Positions 37,501-45,940 of a stretch of 64,000 nucleotides of DNA are shown here, in pieces. A program made the position numbers and the translations under genes. The notes beneath the pieces are model-generated. The model was not told where the DNA came from. It did not search any database and saw nothing but the letters and a program-made list of their open reading frames with translations. Numbering within the stretch: position 1 is the first letter of the stretch; every line of letters begins with the position of its first letter. Source of the DNA: Pedobacter jejuensis (GTDB lineage Bacteria; Bacteroidota; Bacteroidia; Sphingobacteriales; Sphingobacteriaceae); contig NZ_RBEE01000004.1 of NCBI RefSeq assembly GCF_003725795.1, positions 186,001 to 250,000 of the forward strand, read 5' to 3'.

Positions 37501-37904
37501 TCTTTTACCGACCCTGAAATTGGAATAGCTTGATTTTTTGCACCTGAAATTATTATCAGATTATCACTTTGGAATTCATATTTGAGACTAGTTTTGCGTA
37601 ACAAAAACTTCATTACTTCATCTATAGAAACATTTTTCATCTCTACCGTATTGTTCTGGAAGTTAGATGTGAACAATTCGTCATGATATAAAAAACGATA
37701 ATGCGAAATACGCTCGACTTGCTTTAGGGCTTTCTTAAGGGAAACGTTGTTTAAAGAAATATCCATTTTTTGCTGCTCGAAGTCTTTTGAAAAGACTGGT
37801 GTTGAAAATGCCAGCGTTAGAATAAGGATAAATTTTAACATAACAATAACCTTAAATAGCACACTGGGCCGCACCACTTTGGTACGGTAATAAAGATTTT
37901 TCAT
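34557..37904 (-). CDS. susC: SusC/RagA-family transporter with N-terminal STN signalling domain
   Basis: This 1115-residue transporter has a signal/membrane segment at about 18-39 and then an STN domain at about 48-118 (VSLKKALKQVERISHYRFLY, FLLRKTSLKYEFQSDNLIII). A carboxypeptidase-regulatory-like domain at about 128-205, a plug (VVVAFGSQKRANVTGSISTV) and the motif DASATALYGSRAANGVFLI precede the beta-barrel. STN domains contact a periplasmic FecR-type anti-sigma factor, so substrate-induced control by an ECF sigma factor is expected, yet neither gene is adjacent. The long N-terminal region upstream of the hydrophobic segment leaves the start uncertain; M22 would also fit. Confidence 0.94.
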   Translation of the reverse strand: MKNLYYRTKVVRPSVLFKVIVMLKFILILTLAFSTPVFSKDFEQQKMDISLNNVSLKKALKQVERISHYRFLYHDELFTSNFQNNTVEMKNVSIDEVMKFLLRKTSLKYEFQSDNLIIISGAKNQAIPISGSVKDEKGLPLVGVSIIEKGTTNGTTSDANGNYRISVSGKSSILSFRYLGFTMQDVTVGERTILNIALQPESSTLNEVVVVAFGSQKRANVTGSISTVNANEIKDLPVTQFSQKLQGKIAGVQINQTSGVPGQGMSVRIRGALSIGGGSQPLYVVDGFPIVGDISNINPDEIESFSVLKDASATALYGSRAANGVFLIQTKKAKDGQSNISLNAFYGIQSVPEKGRPDMMNAEEFAQFQNELYSDKIKAGTATSIPAEYQNPAQYRGGGTDWYDVLLQTAPIQNYSLSLTSGKDKLSTAATIGYISQKGVLINSDYKRYSVRLNSEYKFNDKVTIGLNVAPSYATNNTPNTDGNIFGGGIIQSAIATSPLAPYINPDGSLPLTATSTGLFPNPNWYRVAQEVKNDTRTGRILSNVFGNVEIIKGLNFKTSVNIDYTNQQYNRFSPSTAGALFAPPPNLTSATERNFVNYSWLTENTLNYTRSFGDHNFDVLVGYTAQKFHSDYSNVDATGFPNDKIQSLAAATQFIPTYDTQEWSLASLVSRLNYNYKGKYLLSASFRRDGSSRFGPNVKYGNFPAVSAGWNVSDEDFMKNLTFVSNLKIRAGYGLNGNFNIGNYSYLVNTSTTNYPYNGTLSPGYALSNIGNNSLTWEKSKQLDVGFDLGLLKNRIFFSYDYFNKTTTDMLLNVDVPTGTGFSSVTTNAGKFKFTGHEFAITSQNLIGTLKWSTNFNITFIKNKVVNVDPYVGLLPRGDPNNPTINQVGSPIGLFYGYKFLGVYKDQQDFNSSPKYANSAVGTVKMADVNGDGKIDLNDLTVIGDPNPDFTFGITNNLYYKNFDFTIVASGSYGNDIQNRTLEYIQNLDGVFNVTKDVARRWKSVTDPGDGIHPKAGAYTIERNTNSRWVSDGSYLTIKNVTLGYTLPIKENKYLKNLRLYTSVQQLFVFTKYDGANPEVNSYNGSSTGLVQGIDNTTYPVPRTFNFGINLNLK

Positions 37905-38412
37905 ACTTTTGTGTTTAGGTTGGTTTATATTTGGTTTTGAAAGGACTGATATGTATGCACATACCTAATTTAAGACGGGGAATGCGCTAACATTTCCCGT
38001 TTTTTTTTGTTTTATAAAGCTATTTGTTCATAGGCATGGTTAATAAATGGTTATGTGATTTGACAAGACTTTTTCCATAATACGAACAATAAATTCTATT
38101 ACTGGATATTTAAAGACGGTTAAATCGCCGATGGCGAAAAGGATGAAACGATAATTTGGTTAGTAAATAAACGACGATGCGTTACAACAACTAAATTAGA
38201 AGATAGAGCACTCAAAAAAATATACAATTTGATAATTCTAATACACTATTTGACTTTTTACTAGAATTTCTAAATGCCCTGGTACCTTGTTTTGAAAGTC
38301 GAAAGCTTTTTTTAAATGAAATTTGCTTTCTGTGGATGGTTCAGAAACCAAATAATTATGTAGTGGATTGACTACCTTAAAAGAATTATTGCACATTAAA
38401 AGCTTATTTATA
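37905..38412. promoter_or_regulatory. upstream region of the STN-type susC
   Basis: An inverted repeat GTATG-ca-CATAC (37953-37964) lies 49 bases upstream of the start and is a candidate operator. CGGGGAATG (37976-37984) and CATTTCCCG (37991-37999), followed by nine T residues (38000-38008), form a plus-strand terminator-like hairpin, although no plus-strand gene precedes it. No TAnnTTTG promoter was found. The remaining 400 bases show no supportable gene. Confidence 0.4.
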
Positions 38413-38600
38413 AAAGTGAGTTCGATTATTAATTTTCCTTCACATTATAAATAAGCTGCTTTTTTTTGTTTACGTCACCCTGAATTTATTTCAGGGTCAT
38501 ATTTGTAGGAAAGATGCTGAAATAAATTCAGCATGACGTGTTGTAGAAGCAATACGGCGATAAACAGCAAAATATTAAGTTTAATATTCGAACTCAGGTT
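38413..38600. mobile_element. MITE-like element, copy B (188 bp)
   Basis: Its ends are AAAGTGAGTTCGATTATTAA (left, one end partly decayed) and ATTCGAACTCAGGTT (38586-38600). The core carries two REP hairpins: ACCCTGAA/TTTCAGGGT near 38478-38497 and a perfect ATGCTGAA/TTCAGCAT near 38514-38534. Its order and sequence match copy A. It sits between the NmrA-like gene and the STN-type susC. Confidence 0.78.
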
Positions 38601-38641
38601 TTTTTGTTTATCGAGCCAATCGCTGATGATTTGAAAACTAG

Positions 38642-39541
38642 TTATCTTGCTACAAATGACTTTATGTACTCCAAGCTTGGCGTCCAATTAAGGTTATCAT
38701 AAAGCTGATTCGCCAATTGAGTATGGTGCGTACTAAACATAGAATACATATATTGAGCTTGCTGCCATTTGGCATATAACTCTAATTCTCCTGCGGGATT
38801 ATCTGTTCTTTGTTTTTTTATAAACTGTGCAAAATCTTCAAGAGTTGAGAGTTGTTGCATCCTGAATTCTTCCCCGGTTGCTTTCTTCACATCCTCCCAA
38901 ATCATTTTCGGACTAATCTGAAAACTTGCAATCTGTAAATTTCTTGGAGCCTTATCATCTAAAGCTACCTCGGCTGTAAAAGCTGCTGTATTATCCAAGG
39001 TAGTGAAATCCAGTTTCCAATCTGATTTTTCTCCCCAATAACTGATGCTCTTATCTTTTAAATTTAAGATTGGTGTATTGTATTTTAGGATATCTGCAAA
39101 TGCGCCGTTGAAAATAGAAGATGCTTTGATGGAAGTACTATCCAAGTAAGATTTAAATTGTCTTCGCAAGTCAAAATTTCTGTTTTCTCCTGGTACCAAA
39201 TCGTTATAATCTGTACAAAAATCTGAAGGGATAAACCTCGGTACTTCTGCCTTTATTGCAGCGTCAACCAATCTTTTTTGCAGGTCTATAATCACATCTC
39301 CTAGTCCTGCAAGTGCAGAAACTACACAATCAGCACCTTTGTAAGCCTTTGCTATATCATCAATGTTGGCTAAATCTGCTTCAATAACCTTTACACCAAT
39401 TTTTTCTAGCGCTGCTATTTTTTCAGGGTCGGCAGTGGTTCTTACGATAGCCCTTACTTCGGCATTTCTAGTTATTAATTCACTGCAAATTCTTTTGCCC
39501 AAATTACCGGTAGCTCCGGCTACTAAAATTATTTTCTTCAT
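38642..39541 (-). CDS. NmrA-family NAD(P)-binding protein
   Basis: This 299-residue cytoplasmic protein has the Rossmann motif ILVAGATGNLGKRICSEL (5-22), KVIEADLANIDDIAKAYKGA and the NmrA/isoflavone-reductase-type segment VPRFIPSDFCTDYND. The catalytic YxxxK of true short-chain dehydrogenases is not evident, as expected for NmrA-like sensors or atypical reductases. It is third in a minus-strand cluster with a Crp-type regulator and an alpha/beta hydrolase, 35 bases after the hydrolase. Confidence 0.85.
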   Translation of the reverse strand: MKKIILVAGATGNLGKRICSELITRNAEVRAIVRTTADPEKIAALEKIGVKVIEADLANIDDIAKAYKGADCVVSALAGLGDVIIDLQKRLVDAAIKAEVPRFIPSDFCTDYNDLVPGENRNFDLRRQFKSYLDSTSIKASSIFNGAFADILKYNTPILNLKDKSISYWGEKSDWKLDFTTLDNTAAFTAEVALDDKAPRNLQIASFQISPKMIWEDVKKATGEEFRMQQLSTLEDFAQFIKKQRTDNPAGELELYAKWQQAQYMYSMFSTHHTQLANQLYDNLNWTPSLEYIKSFVAR

Positions 39542-39576
39542 GTTATATCTTATTTCTCGATTAGCAAAATACTTCC

Positions 39577-40515
39577 TTAAGCACTCAGAAATTTGAGCAC
39601 CGCATCCACTACTTGTTTGGGCTGCTCTTCAAACAAATAGTGCCCGCTATCTAGTATTCCAATTACGTTTACATCATTTGCAACGTAAGGTAACCCCATT
39701 TGCATATAATTGAAACTTACATAGCTTCCAATACCTAGTACAGGCATATTAAGCTTTTGATAGGTTTTTGAATCTTGAATATCCTGCCCAAAACTTTGAT
39801 ACCAACCATTTGATGCCCTGATATTTTCTGTTTCATTATAGGCTGCAGCATATACGGAACGCTCGAAAGTACTCATTTTACTTTCGTCAATCATGACGTA
39901 CTGGAAAAGCCAGTCCATTAGGTATTGAAAACGACCTTCCAATATCTTTTCAGGCAGTTCTTTTACCTGGTTAAATCCCATCCACCACGCATAAGGCATA
40001 TTGGCATCCATTTTTTCGTTGAAAGTACCTAGAGCTGGTATCAACGGCATTTGCATCATACCCTCACTCGGGTGTGAACCATCTGCAACAATCAACCTTT
40101 CTGTATATTCGGGATAGTTAAAGGCAAAACTCATGGCCACCATCCCACCGATATCATGGCCCATGATGTGCACTTTACCTAAGCCAAGTTGCTTGATCAA
40201 CTCCAAAACATCTGAGGCCATTGTTTTTTTATCAAAGCCTGCGGCGGGTTTTTCCGAACTGCCCATTCCCCTGATGTCTACAATGATTACACGAAACGAT
40301 TTGGCGAGCTCCATAGCAATAGGATGATATGAATACCATGTTTGCGGCCATCCGGGCAAGCAAATGAGCGGTAAGCCACTTCCACCATCCACATAATGCA
40401 GTTTTATTCCGTTAACGCTTGCGTATCGATTTTCAAAGCCAGGGAAATTTTTAATTAATTCATCATCGGAATATGGGTTTTTATTGTCGCCGATTTGTTC
40501 ATTCAGTTGAGTCAT
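39577..40515 (-). CDS. alpha/beta hydrolase (epoxide hydrolase/dehalogenase group)
   Basis: This 312-residue protein has an oxyanion motif CLPGWPQTWYSYH (52-64), VDIRGMGSSEKP and the nucleophile elbow IMGHDIGG with aspartate D121. That places it with epoxide hydrolases and haloalkane dehalogenases rather than esterases. A C-terminal catalytic histidine is in LDSGHYLFEEQPK. No signal peptide. It is co-directional with NmrA and the Crp-type gene. Substrate is unknown. Confidence 0.87.
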   Translation of the reverse strand: MTQLNEQIGDNKNPYSDDELIKNFPGFENRYASVNGIKLHYVDGGSGLPLICLPGWPQTWYSYHPIAMELAKSFRVIIVDIRGMGSSEKPAAGFDKKTMASDVLELIKQLGLGKVHIMGHDIGGMVAMSFAFNYPEYTERLIVADGSHPSEGMMQMPLIPALGTFNEKMDANMPYAWWMGFNQVKELPEKILEGRFQYLMDWLFQYVMIDESKMSTFERSVYAAAYNETENIRASNGWYQSFGQDIQDSKTYQKLNMPVLGIGSYVSFNYMQMGLPYVANDVNVIGILDSGHYLFEEQPKQVVDAVLKFLSA

Positions 40516-40588
40516 TTGTTTATTTTTTTATAACTCAAAGGTAAAGGGACATAGGACACGAAAAACTACCAAGTGGTAGAAAATCACA

Positions 40589-41152
40589 TCAGCGTATGTT
40601 CTTCCTAATCCTGCTTAATGCATTGGGCGTGATACCAAGAACCGCAGCGAGCTGTTTAATTGGAACTTTCTGCGAGTATTCAGGGTTGTTCATAAATTCC
40701 CGGTATCGTTCTTCGGCCGAGAGCGCCTGAAAATTCAGAATCTGATCGATCATTCTTACCGACATTGCTTCCCAGATTTTCCTGCCGAATTCTTCCCAAC
40801 TGGGTATATGTGCATATAAAAAGTCCATGTCTTTTTTCTCGATTACCACCAGTTCTGTATCCTCGATGGCTTCGATGTTAAACCTGGTTGGCTTTTGAGG
40901 GTGGAGACTGGAGATTTCCGTAAAAAATTCATCTTTAAAAGTAATCCAAGTGGTATTTTCATGATCATTCAATTCATAAAAAAATCGTACCCCGCCCGAT
41001 GCAATGAAAAAATATTGATTGGCAATCTGACCCTTTCTTAAAATAACCTTTCCTTTAACTACTTTTTTTGTGCTACATCTCGATAGCACAAGCTGTAAAT
41101 CGGAATCAGCTATTGATACGATTGATTTGATGAAGGCAATAAATCTTTCCAT
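40589..41152 (-). CDS. Crp/Fnr-family regulator
   Basis: This 187-residue protein starts at the ATG at 41152; the frame extends upstream only to a TTG. It has a cyclic-nucleotide-type beta-roll (KGKVILRKGQIANQYFFIAS) and a C-terminal helix-turn-helix (IKQLAAVLGITPNALSRIRK). It leads a three-gene cluster with the alpha/beta hydrolase and NmrA-like gene and may autoregulate it. The effector is unknown. Confidence 0.87.
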   Translation of the reverse strand: MERFIAFIKSIVSIADSDLQLVLSRCSTKKVVKGKVILRKGQIANQYFFIASGGVRFFYELNDHENTTWITFKDEFFTEISSLHPQKPTRFNIEAIEDTELVVIEKKDMDFLYAHIPSWEEFGRKIWEAMSVRMIDQILNFQALSAEERYREFMNNPEYSQKVPIKQLAAVLGITPNALSRIRKNIR

Positions 41153-41369
41153 TTTTTTAAAGGTCGGCTTTTTTGATGAAAATTGACAAAAGATTCGTTT
41201 CAACCCATTTTACGATTTCACCATTTTTCTTAAATATTCTTAGCGAACATTAGGACTTCCCTTTGTAATCATTTCAATGTCGAACTAACCCACATTAATC
41301 GAACCTCCTTACCAAAATAATTTTCAATTAATCCCCCTATCTATTAATGAGTTTAATAAAAATTATAAA

Positions 41370-41816
41370 TTATTTAAGAGGGGTCAAGTTAATTCTTGTA
41401 TCCATCAATTTTCTAATTTTTGATTTCCTAGAAAAATTCTTTCCTGCAAAACCCATGCTGATAATAGAACCAAAAAAAAGGATGCAACCTAGTACCCTAA
41501 ACCATTTTTCTATCTTTTTGGAACTGAATGATACCGCTTTTTGATCAAGGTTCAGAAAATATTTCAAGTTAACTTTATATAAAAGACACAAACAAATTAA
41601 GCTTCCTATGGCCAGGAAATATCCATTAAATTTCCAGTTTAATTGCGCTCCGATGAGAAACAATAGCGTATGGAATAGAAAAAAAATAAAATAAGTTAGG
41701 CCATATACCGCTCTATCAATTTTTCCCTGATGGGTGTTCCATATTACCAAGCTTGCAAAACATTTATATATAATATGATAGCACTTAACCATATAAAAAC
41801 ATAAAGCTGATTTCAT
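41370..41816 (-). CDS. small membrane protein, unknown
   Basis: This frame of up to 148 residues has three probable membrane helices (about 38-60, 66-84, 104-124) and a basic C-terminus. The start may be later (a second methionine lies at residue 9). It has no recognisable family. The hydrophobic pattern supports a real gene, but short length and isolation leave doubt. Confidence 0.45.
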   Translation of the reverse strand: MKSALCFYMVKCYHIIYKCFASLVIWNTHQGKIDRAVYGLTYFIFFLFHTLLFLIGAQLNWKFNGYFLAIGSLICLCLLYKVNLKYFLNLDQKAVSFSSKKIEKWFRVLGCILFFGSIISMGFAGKNFSRKSKIRKLMDTRINLTPLK

Positions 41817-41964
41817 TTATTTCTGTCTCTTAATTTTTTTATAGCAATGCTTAGTAATATCTGACTAAAATCAGCTTCTGCTAAAAAAATCGAAAATCTA
41901 CAAATTCAAAATAGATATAATGACTATTACACCATTTAAAATCTAAACTAAGCCTTAAATCAGT

Positions 41965-43443
41965 CTATTCAACAACTAACGTGGCAATCGAGTGCGGCAA
42001 GCTTGTGGTTGTGGCTGCCTGACCTTTTATCCATAAGCTATACTTAATTTTTTCATCTGATTGATTCATCACAACGACAACAAGTTTCCCATCTGTATTC
42101 AAAAAAGAGGTTGTTTGCAATAGATCACGACTGGATCCTGTGGCAATTCTTCTAGCTCCTGGACGAATGAATTTTGAAAAATGCCCCATGTAATAGTAGG
42201 CGTTGGTGTAGATTAATTTATCCTTCTTAGTATCGGCATGAACCGGGGCAAAACAAAAATTCCCTACATGGTTTGGTCCACCGTTTTCATCTAAAAGAAT
42301 ATTCCAGTCCGTCCACGCTGCAGTTCCTGCGTTAAAGTCATTGATCATCGAATAACCATAACGCTCGCCTAAAGTCCAATCATCTAACTTTTTTACATCA
42401 TACTTTTCTTTACATCCCTCGGTAAAAATTAGCGCTTTATCCGGAAAAGCTTCATGTGTCTGCCGAACATTTCCAAACTGCATGTCACTTCCGGTCCAGG
42501 TTTCATACCAGTGGAAGCCAATACCCCAAACGTATTTCGCTGCATCTTTATCATTTAAAATGGTCGTTGCTCTTTGGAAAATTTGATCGCGGTTATGATC
42601 CCATGCAATCAATTTCTTAGAAGACAAACCTGATTTTTGCAGTGTAGAACCTAAGAAGTTTTTTATAAAATCACGCTCCTCTTCTGCAGTATACACACAG
42701 GATTCCCATCTCTGCTTAGCCATCGGCTCGTTTTGAACAGATAGACCCCAAACTGGAATGCCCATCGCTTCGTAAGTTTTAATAAATTTAACATAATGAT
42801 TCGCCCAACTCTGGCGGTATTCGGGTAATAAGTGTCCTCCATTAATCAGACTGTTATTGTCTTTCATCCAGGCAGGTGGCGACCAAGGACTTACATATAA
42901 TGATAATTTACCTCCGGCAGCCGCAGTTGCCATTTTAATTAAGGGAATTTTAAACTCCTTATCGTGAGCAACGCTAAAGGTTTTTAAATCTTTGTCATTA
43001 TCCTGAACATAAGTATAACTTCCGCTGGAGAAATCACAGCTCGCAATATTTGTACGGGCCAAGGTGTAACCGATACCTTTATCTTTATCGTAATAGGCTG
43101 TAAGCAATTCTTGTTGGTTTTGCCTGGAAAGTTTGGCAAAGGTTTCAGCAGAGGCATCAGTCAATGCTCCGCCAATACCTACCAAAGTTTGATATCTGAT
43201 GTTCGGATCTACGAAAATTGTTGGTTCCGTTTCAAAGGGCTGTTTATTTTCTACGAAACTTAATGTTTCAGTTTTGCTGATGCGATAGTCAGATTTGTTA
43301 GCTGTGGTGTAAACTACAACTTTTTTATTTCCAAGCACATATCCCTGAGGAGATTTACCAGCTACTGCAGCACTTTTTTTGTTTTGTGCCACTGCAGCAA
43401 ATGTGGTCGCAAAAAGCAATAGGAGACTTATATATTTTTTCAT
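41965..43443 (-). CDS. GH30 glycosidase (subfamily 3-like, beta-1,6-glucanase)
   Basis: This 492-residue secreted enzyme has a signal peptide at 1-19. GH30 features are VGIGGALTDASAE (88-100), SLYVSPWSPPAWMKDN, the acid/base E239 in LSVQNEPMAKQRWESC and the nucleophile E342 in IFTEGCKEKYD. The segment QRWESCVYTAEEERDFIKNF resembles Bacteroidota subfamily 3 enzymes such as the beta-1,6-glucanase BT3312 (from memory). It is the last gene of the operon with GH88, PL38-like and two GH2 genes. The substrate would be a beta-glucosidic linkage in the target polysaccharide. Confidence 0.9.
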   Translation of the reverse strand: MKKYISLLLLFATTFAAVAQNKKSAAVAGKSPQGYVLGNKKVVVYTTANKSDYRISKTETLSFVENKQPFETEPTIFVDPNIRYQTLVGIGGALTDASAETFAKLSRQNQQELLTAYYDKDKGIGYTLARTNIASCDFSSGSYTYVQDNDKDLKTFSVAHDKEFKIPLIKMATAAAGGKLSLYVSPWSPPAWMKDNNSLINGGHLLPEYRQSWANHYVKFIKTYEAMGIPVWGLSVQNEPMAKQRWESCVYTAEEERDFIKNFLGSTLQKSGLSSKKLIAWDHNRDQIFQRATTILNDKDAAKYVWGIGFHWYETWTGSDMQFGNVRQTHEAFPDKALIFTEGCKEKYDVKKLDDWTLGERYGYSMINDFNAGTAAWTDWNILLDENGGPNHVGNFCFAPVHADTKKDKLIYTNAYYYMGHFSKFIRPGARRIATGSSRDLLQTTSFLNTDGKLVVVVMNQSDEKIKYSLWIKGQAATTTSLPHSIATLVVE

Positions 43444-43492
43444 TATACGTTAAATGTTTATATGCTTAATGTATTTCTTGATAATGTGTGTG

Positions 43493-43567
43493 TTAGGGAA
43501 TCATTTCTTGCCGCATTGCAAGCAAAAATAGTGTGCACAATAAGGAGAAAACCAATAATTTCATCAT
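43493..43567 (-). CDS. 24-residue signal-peptide-like short frame (possible gene remnant)
   Basis: Directly after the GH88 stop, an ATG opens MMKLLVFSLLCTLFLLAMRQ followed by EMIP and a stop. It looks like the signal peptide of a secreted protein whose body is missing. It may be a deletion relic or a tiny membrane peptide. Confidence 0.3.
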   Translation of the reverse strand: MMKLLVFSLLCTLFLLAMRQEMIP

Positions 43568-43568
43568 A

Positions 43569-44741
43569 TTATTTACTCCTCAAAAGCGCTTCAAGATAAT
43601 AATAATCAGCATAATTTATGGGTACATCAATTTCTGATTTTGCCGGAAGATGCCCGGTACTGTGCTCGAGAATAAAGCCAAAATTATTACCAATTGTACT
43701 GGTATATTTAGAGCTGAGGTTGTATAAAATTTTATCAGCGGCAGCTTTATATTTTTTTCCATTGACACTGTATTTTGCGAGCTCATAAAGTGCAGAAGCG
43801 GTGATTGCTGCAGCGGAAGCATCTTTACGAGCATTTGGAATACCAGGGTCATTGTAATCCCAATACGGAATACCGTCTGCCGGTGTAATTTTATTATTTA
43901 ATATAAAACCTGCAATTCCATCTGCCTGAGATAAGTATTTATTGTTTTTTGTTTCGCGAAAACATAGTGTGTATCCATATAAAGCCCATGCCTGCCCACG
44001 GGCCCATGCCGATTCGTTTGCATAACCCTGTGCAGTTATTTTCTGAAGTATATTCCCGGCTTTAAGTGTATCATAATCAACTACGTGATAAGAACTAAAA
44101 TCCGGACGGAAGTGGTTTTTTATGGTGTTATCTGCATGAGACACAGCGATTTTATAAAAGGATGAATCACCCGTCATTTTCGTCGCTTCAAATAGCAATT
44201 CAAGATTCATCATATTATCGATAATTACCGGATATTTCCATTTATCACCATTATGATCCCATGATTTTAGCACACCTGCAGTTTTGTTAAATCTGGTAGA
44301 AAGCGATTTAGCCGCCTGAATGATAACGTCTTTGTATGCAGTATCTTTTGTTAAGCGATAGCCGTTTCCAAACGGGCAGTAAATCATAAAACCCAAATCG
44401 TGAGTACCGCGATTGTATTGTTCTTTCTTGATATCTGCAGTATATTTTTTGGCAAGATTAAGCCACTTTTTATCTTTTGTGTATTCATAAAAATACCACA
44501 GTTCTGCCGGAAAAAATCCACTTGTCCAATCTCTTGAAACCACCATTTTAAACTGTCCTTTTTCAACAGTTCTTGGAGATACCAGATTGGGTTTTAACAA
44601 ACGGGCTGAATCAACATTTTTAACCAAAACATCAGTTTGTTTTGCTGCTGCAGCAAAAGCTTCTTTAACGTTAACTTTTTGAGCATTTGCTGAGCCAGCT
44701 AATACCATACAACATAACGTTATCTTAATTTTTAAATTCAT
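43569..44741 (-). CDS. GH88 unsaturated glucuronyl hydrolase
   Basis: This 390-residue enzyme has a signal peptide at 1-20 (ending AGSANAQ). The start at 44741, two bases after the upstream stop, was preferred over an overlapping ATG at 44753. The (alpha/alpha)6-barrel shows the two family aspartates D115 (RGTHDLGFMIY) and D175 (VIIDNMMNLELL), plus SAWARGQAWALYGYT. GH88 hydrates and cleaves delta-4,5-unsaturated uronic acids released by polysaccharide lyases. It fits directly with the adjacent PL38-like lyase. Location is periplasmic. Confidence 0.93.
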   Translation of the reverse strand: MNLKIKITLCCMVLAGSANAQKVNVKEAFAAAAKQTDVLVKNVDSARLLKPNLVSPRTVEKGQFKMVVSRDWTSGFFPAELWYFYEYTKDKKWLNLAKKYTADIKKEQYNRGTHDLGFMIYCPFGNGYRLTKDTAYKDVIIQAAKSLSTRFNKTAGVLKSWDHNGDKWKYPVIIDNMMNLELLFEATKMTGDSSFYKIAVSHADNTIKNHFRPDFSSYHVVDYDTLKAGNILQKITAQGYANESAWARGQAWALYGYTLCFRETKNNKYLSQADGIAGFILNNKITPADGIPYWDYNDPGIPNARKDASAAAITASALYELAKYSVNGKKYKAAADKILYNLSSKYTSTIGNNFGFILEHSTGHLPAKSEIDVPINYADYYYLEALLRSK

Positions 44742-44743
44742 TT

Positions 44744-45937
44744 TTATAACCATATTAAAGGGTTGCGAATGGGTAAATTTCTAATGACTTCTTCTACCTG
44801 AGGTGCATGGTCTAGTTTTTCCCAGGTAGAATACCATTCATGCTGATTGAACTGAACTGCTCCAAAAATTAAAAAGGGCTGTGCAACAGGCCAGTTTTCC
44901 CAATACATTACATCGGCTTTTAAAGGCCATTTACTTTTATCTGAAATATAAGGATAAAGATAATCCAAACCTTTACGGATTGATTTTCCATCTGCTGTTT
45001 CAAATTTCCATAAATTATCTTTAGGCGTAGATAAAATCTGGCAAAGCATTGTCATGGCATCCAGATTAAAGATGGAATATCCATAGGGTTTCGTTCTGAC
45101 TGTTTCCAATGGAAAACTTCCATCTGTACCCATTTGATTGGGCAATAAGATTGTTTTATAGCTCGTTCTCAACGAATCCAGCATAGCCTCGTCTTTACAT
45201 AATTTAGCGAAAGATGCCACTTGCATTGCCCAGCATGTGGCATGATTATTTTTAACTGTTTTTTCCTGTATGCCTGGTTTTGAAGTATTCAGCCAAATTA
45301 AATAGTCGGCAAACCATTTCTTAATTCCTTTTAAGCTTGTCTTATCAAATGACTTGGCATTCTCCATCACCAAGGCTCCTTGCGCAACCTCCATTAAATG
45401 AATGGTATCGATAATACCATAATTACGTCCGGTAAATTTGCCTTTTACCGCTTGAGCGAAAAGTAGGTTTGGATTCATTAAGGTTTCAGAATTGATAAAC
45501 CAGGCCTGAAAATGTTTTAGGGCATGTTTAACATAACTTTCATTGCCTGTTATTTTATAGGCCGACGCCAATGCACCGATGATTTTACTGAAACGAATCA
45601 TAGCCTTCCTATGCGCAACAAAATTATCCGGGTTTGTTAATCCATCTCTGTTGATGTAAGGTCCATCCGGATTTTTGGGGTCGGGCCAGAAGTAATCTGC
45701 TTCCGAAAAAAAATCATGTTTGCCGCCAGCACTCCTAGGCGAAGATGATGCCGTAATGGTAATAGGCTCTTGTTCCATTGCCCATTTTGCCTGGTTTAAA
45801 ATTTGCTTTGTAAGTAAAATGCTCGCTTTCTTTTTGAAATCTGCATGTACATTTTCCAAATCTATAACGGTATTAGAAAATGAACTTAATGCTAGATAAA
45901 AAAAAGTTGAGATTAAAATTATTGATATCTTTTTCAT
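44744..45937 (-). CDS. alginate-lyase-fold polysaccharide lyase (PL38-like)
   Basis: This 397-residue secreted protein belongs to the alginate-lyase domain family (PF05426). Conserved features are SAGGKHDFFSEADYFWPDPK (69-88), TNPDNFVAHR (101-110) and the catalytic-type motif KNNHATCWAMQ with N231 and H232. The Bacteroidota subgroup with GGKHDFFSE...WPDPKNPDGPY is, to my knowledge, classified as PL38, with glucuronan lyase activity described. The assignment is from memory. It lies three bases from the GH2 gene and is followed by GH88, so it should release unsaturated uronates. Confidence 0.8.
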   Translation of the reverse strand: MKKISIILISTFFYLALSSFSNTVIDLENVHADFKKKASILLTKQILNQAKWAMEQEPITITASSSPRSAGGKHDFFSEADYFWPDPKNPDGPYINRDGLTNPDNFVAHRKAMIRFSKIIGALASAYKITGNESYVKHALKHFQAWFINSETLMNPNLLFAQAVKGKFTGRNYGIIDTIHLMEVAQGALVMENAKSFDKTSLKGIKKWFADYLIWLNTSKPGIQEKTVKNNHATCWAMQVASFAKLCKDEAMLDSLRTSYKTILLPNQMGTDGSFPLETVRTKPYGYSIFNLDAMTMLCQILSTPKDNLWKFETADGKSIRKGLDYLYPYISDKSKWPLKADVMYWENWPVAQPFLIFGAVQFNQHEWYSTWEKLDHAPQVEEVIRNLPIRNPLIWL

Positions 45938-45940
45938 GAT

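Noticed and set aside
38115..38205. Possible decayed copy of the PH-like gene end (DDALQQLN resembling FDALQQILQ)
   Set aside because: Similarity is limited to a few codons with several stops; it cannot be told from chance without a search.
38475..38687. Minus-strand 70-codon frame containing HVMLNLFQHLSYK
   Set aside because: It is the translation of the REP hairpins of the MITE-like element and overlaps the end of the NmrA-like gene; this translated string recurs wherever such REPs occur.
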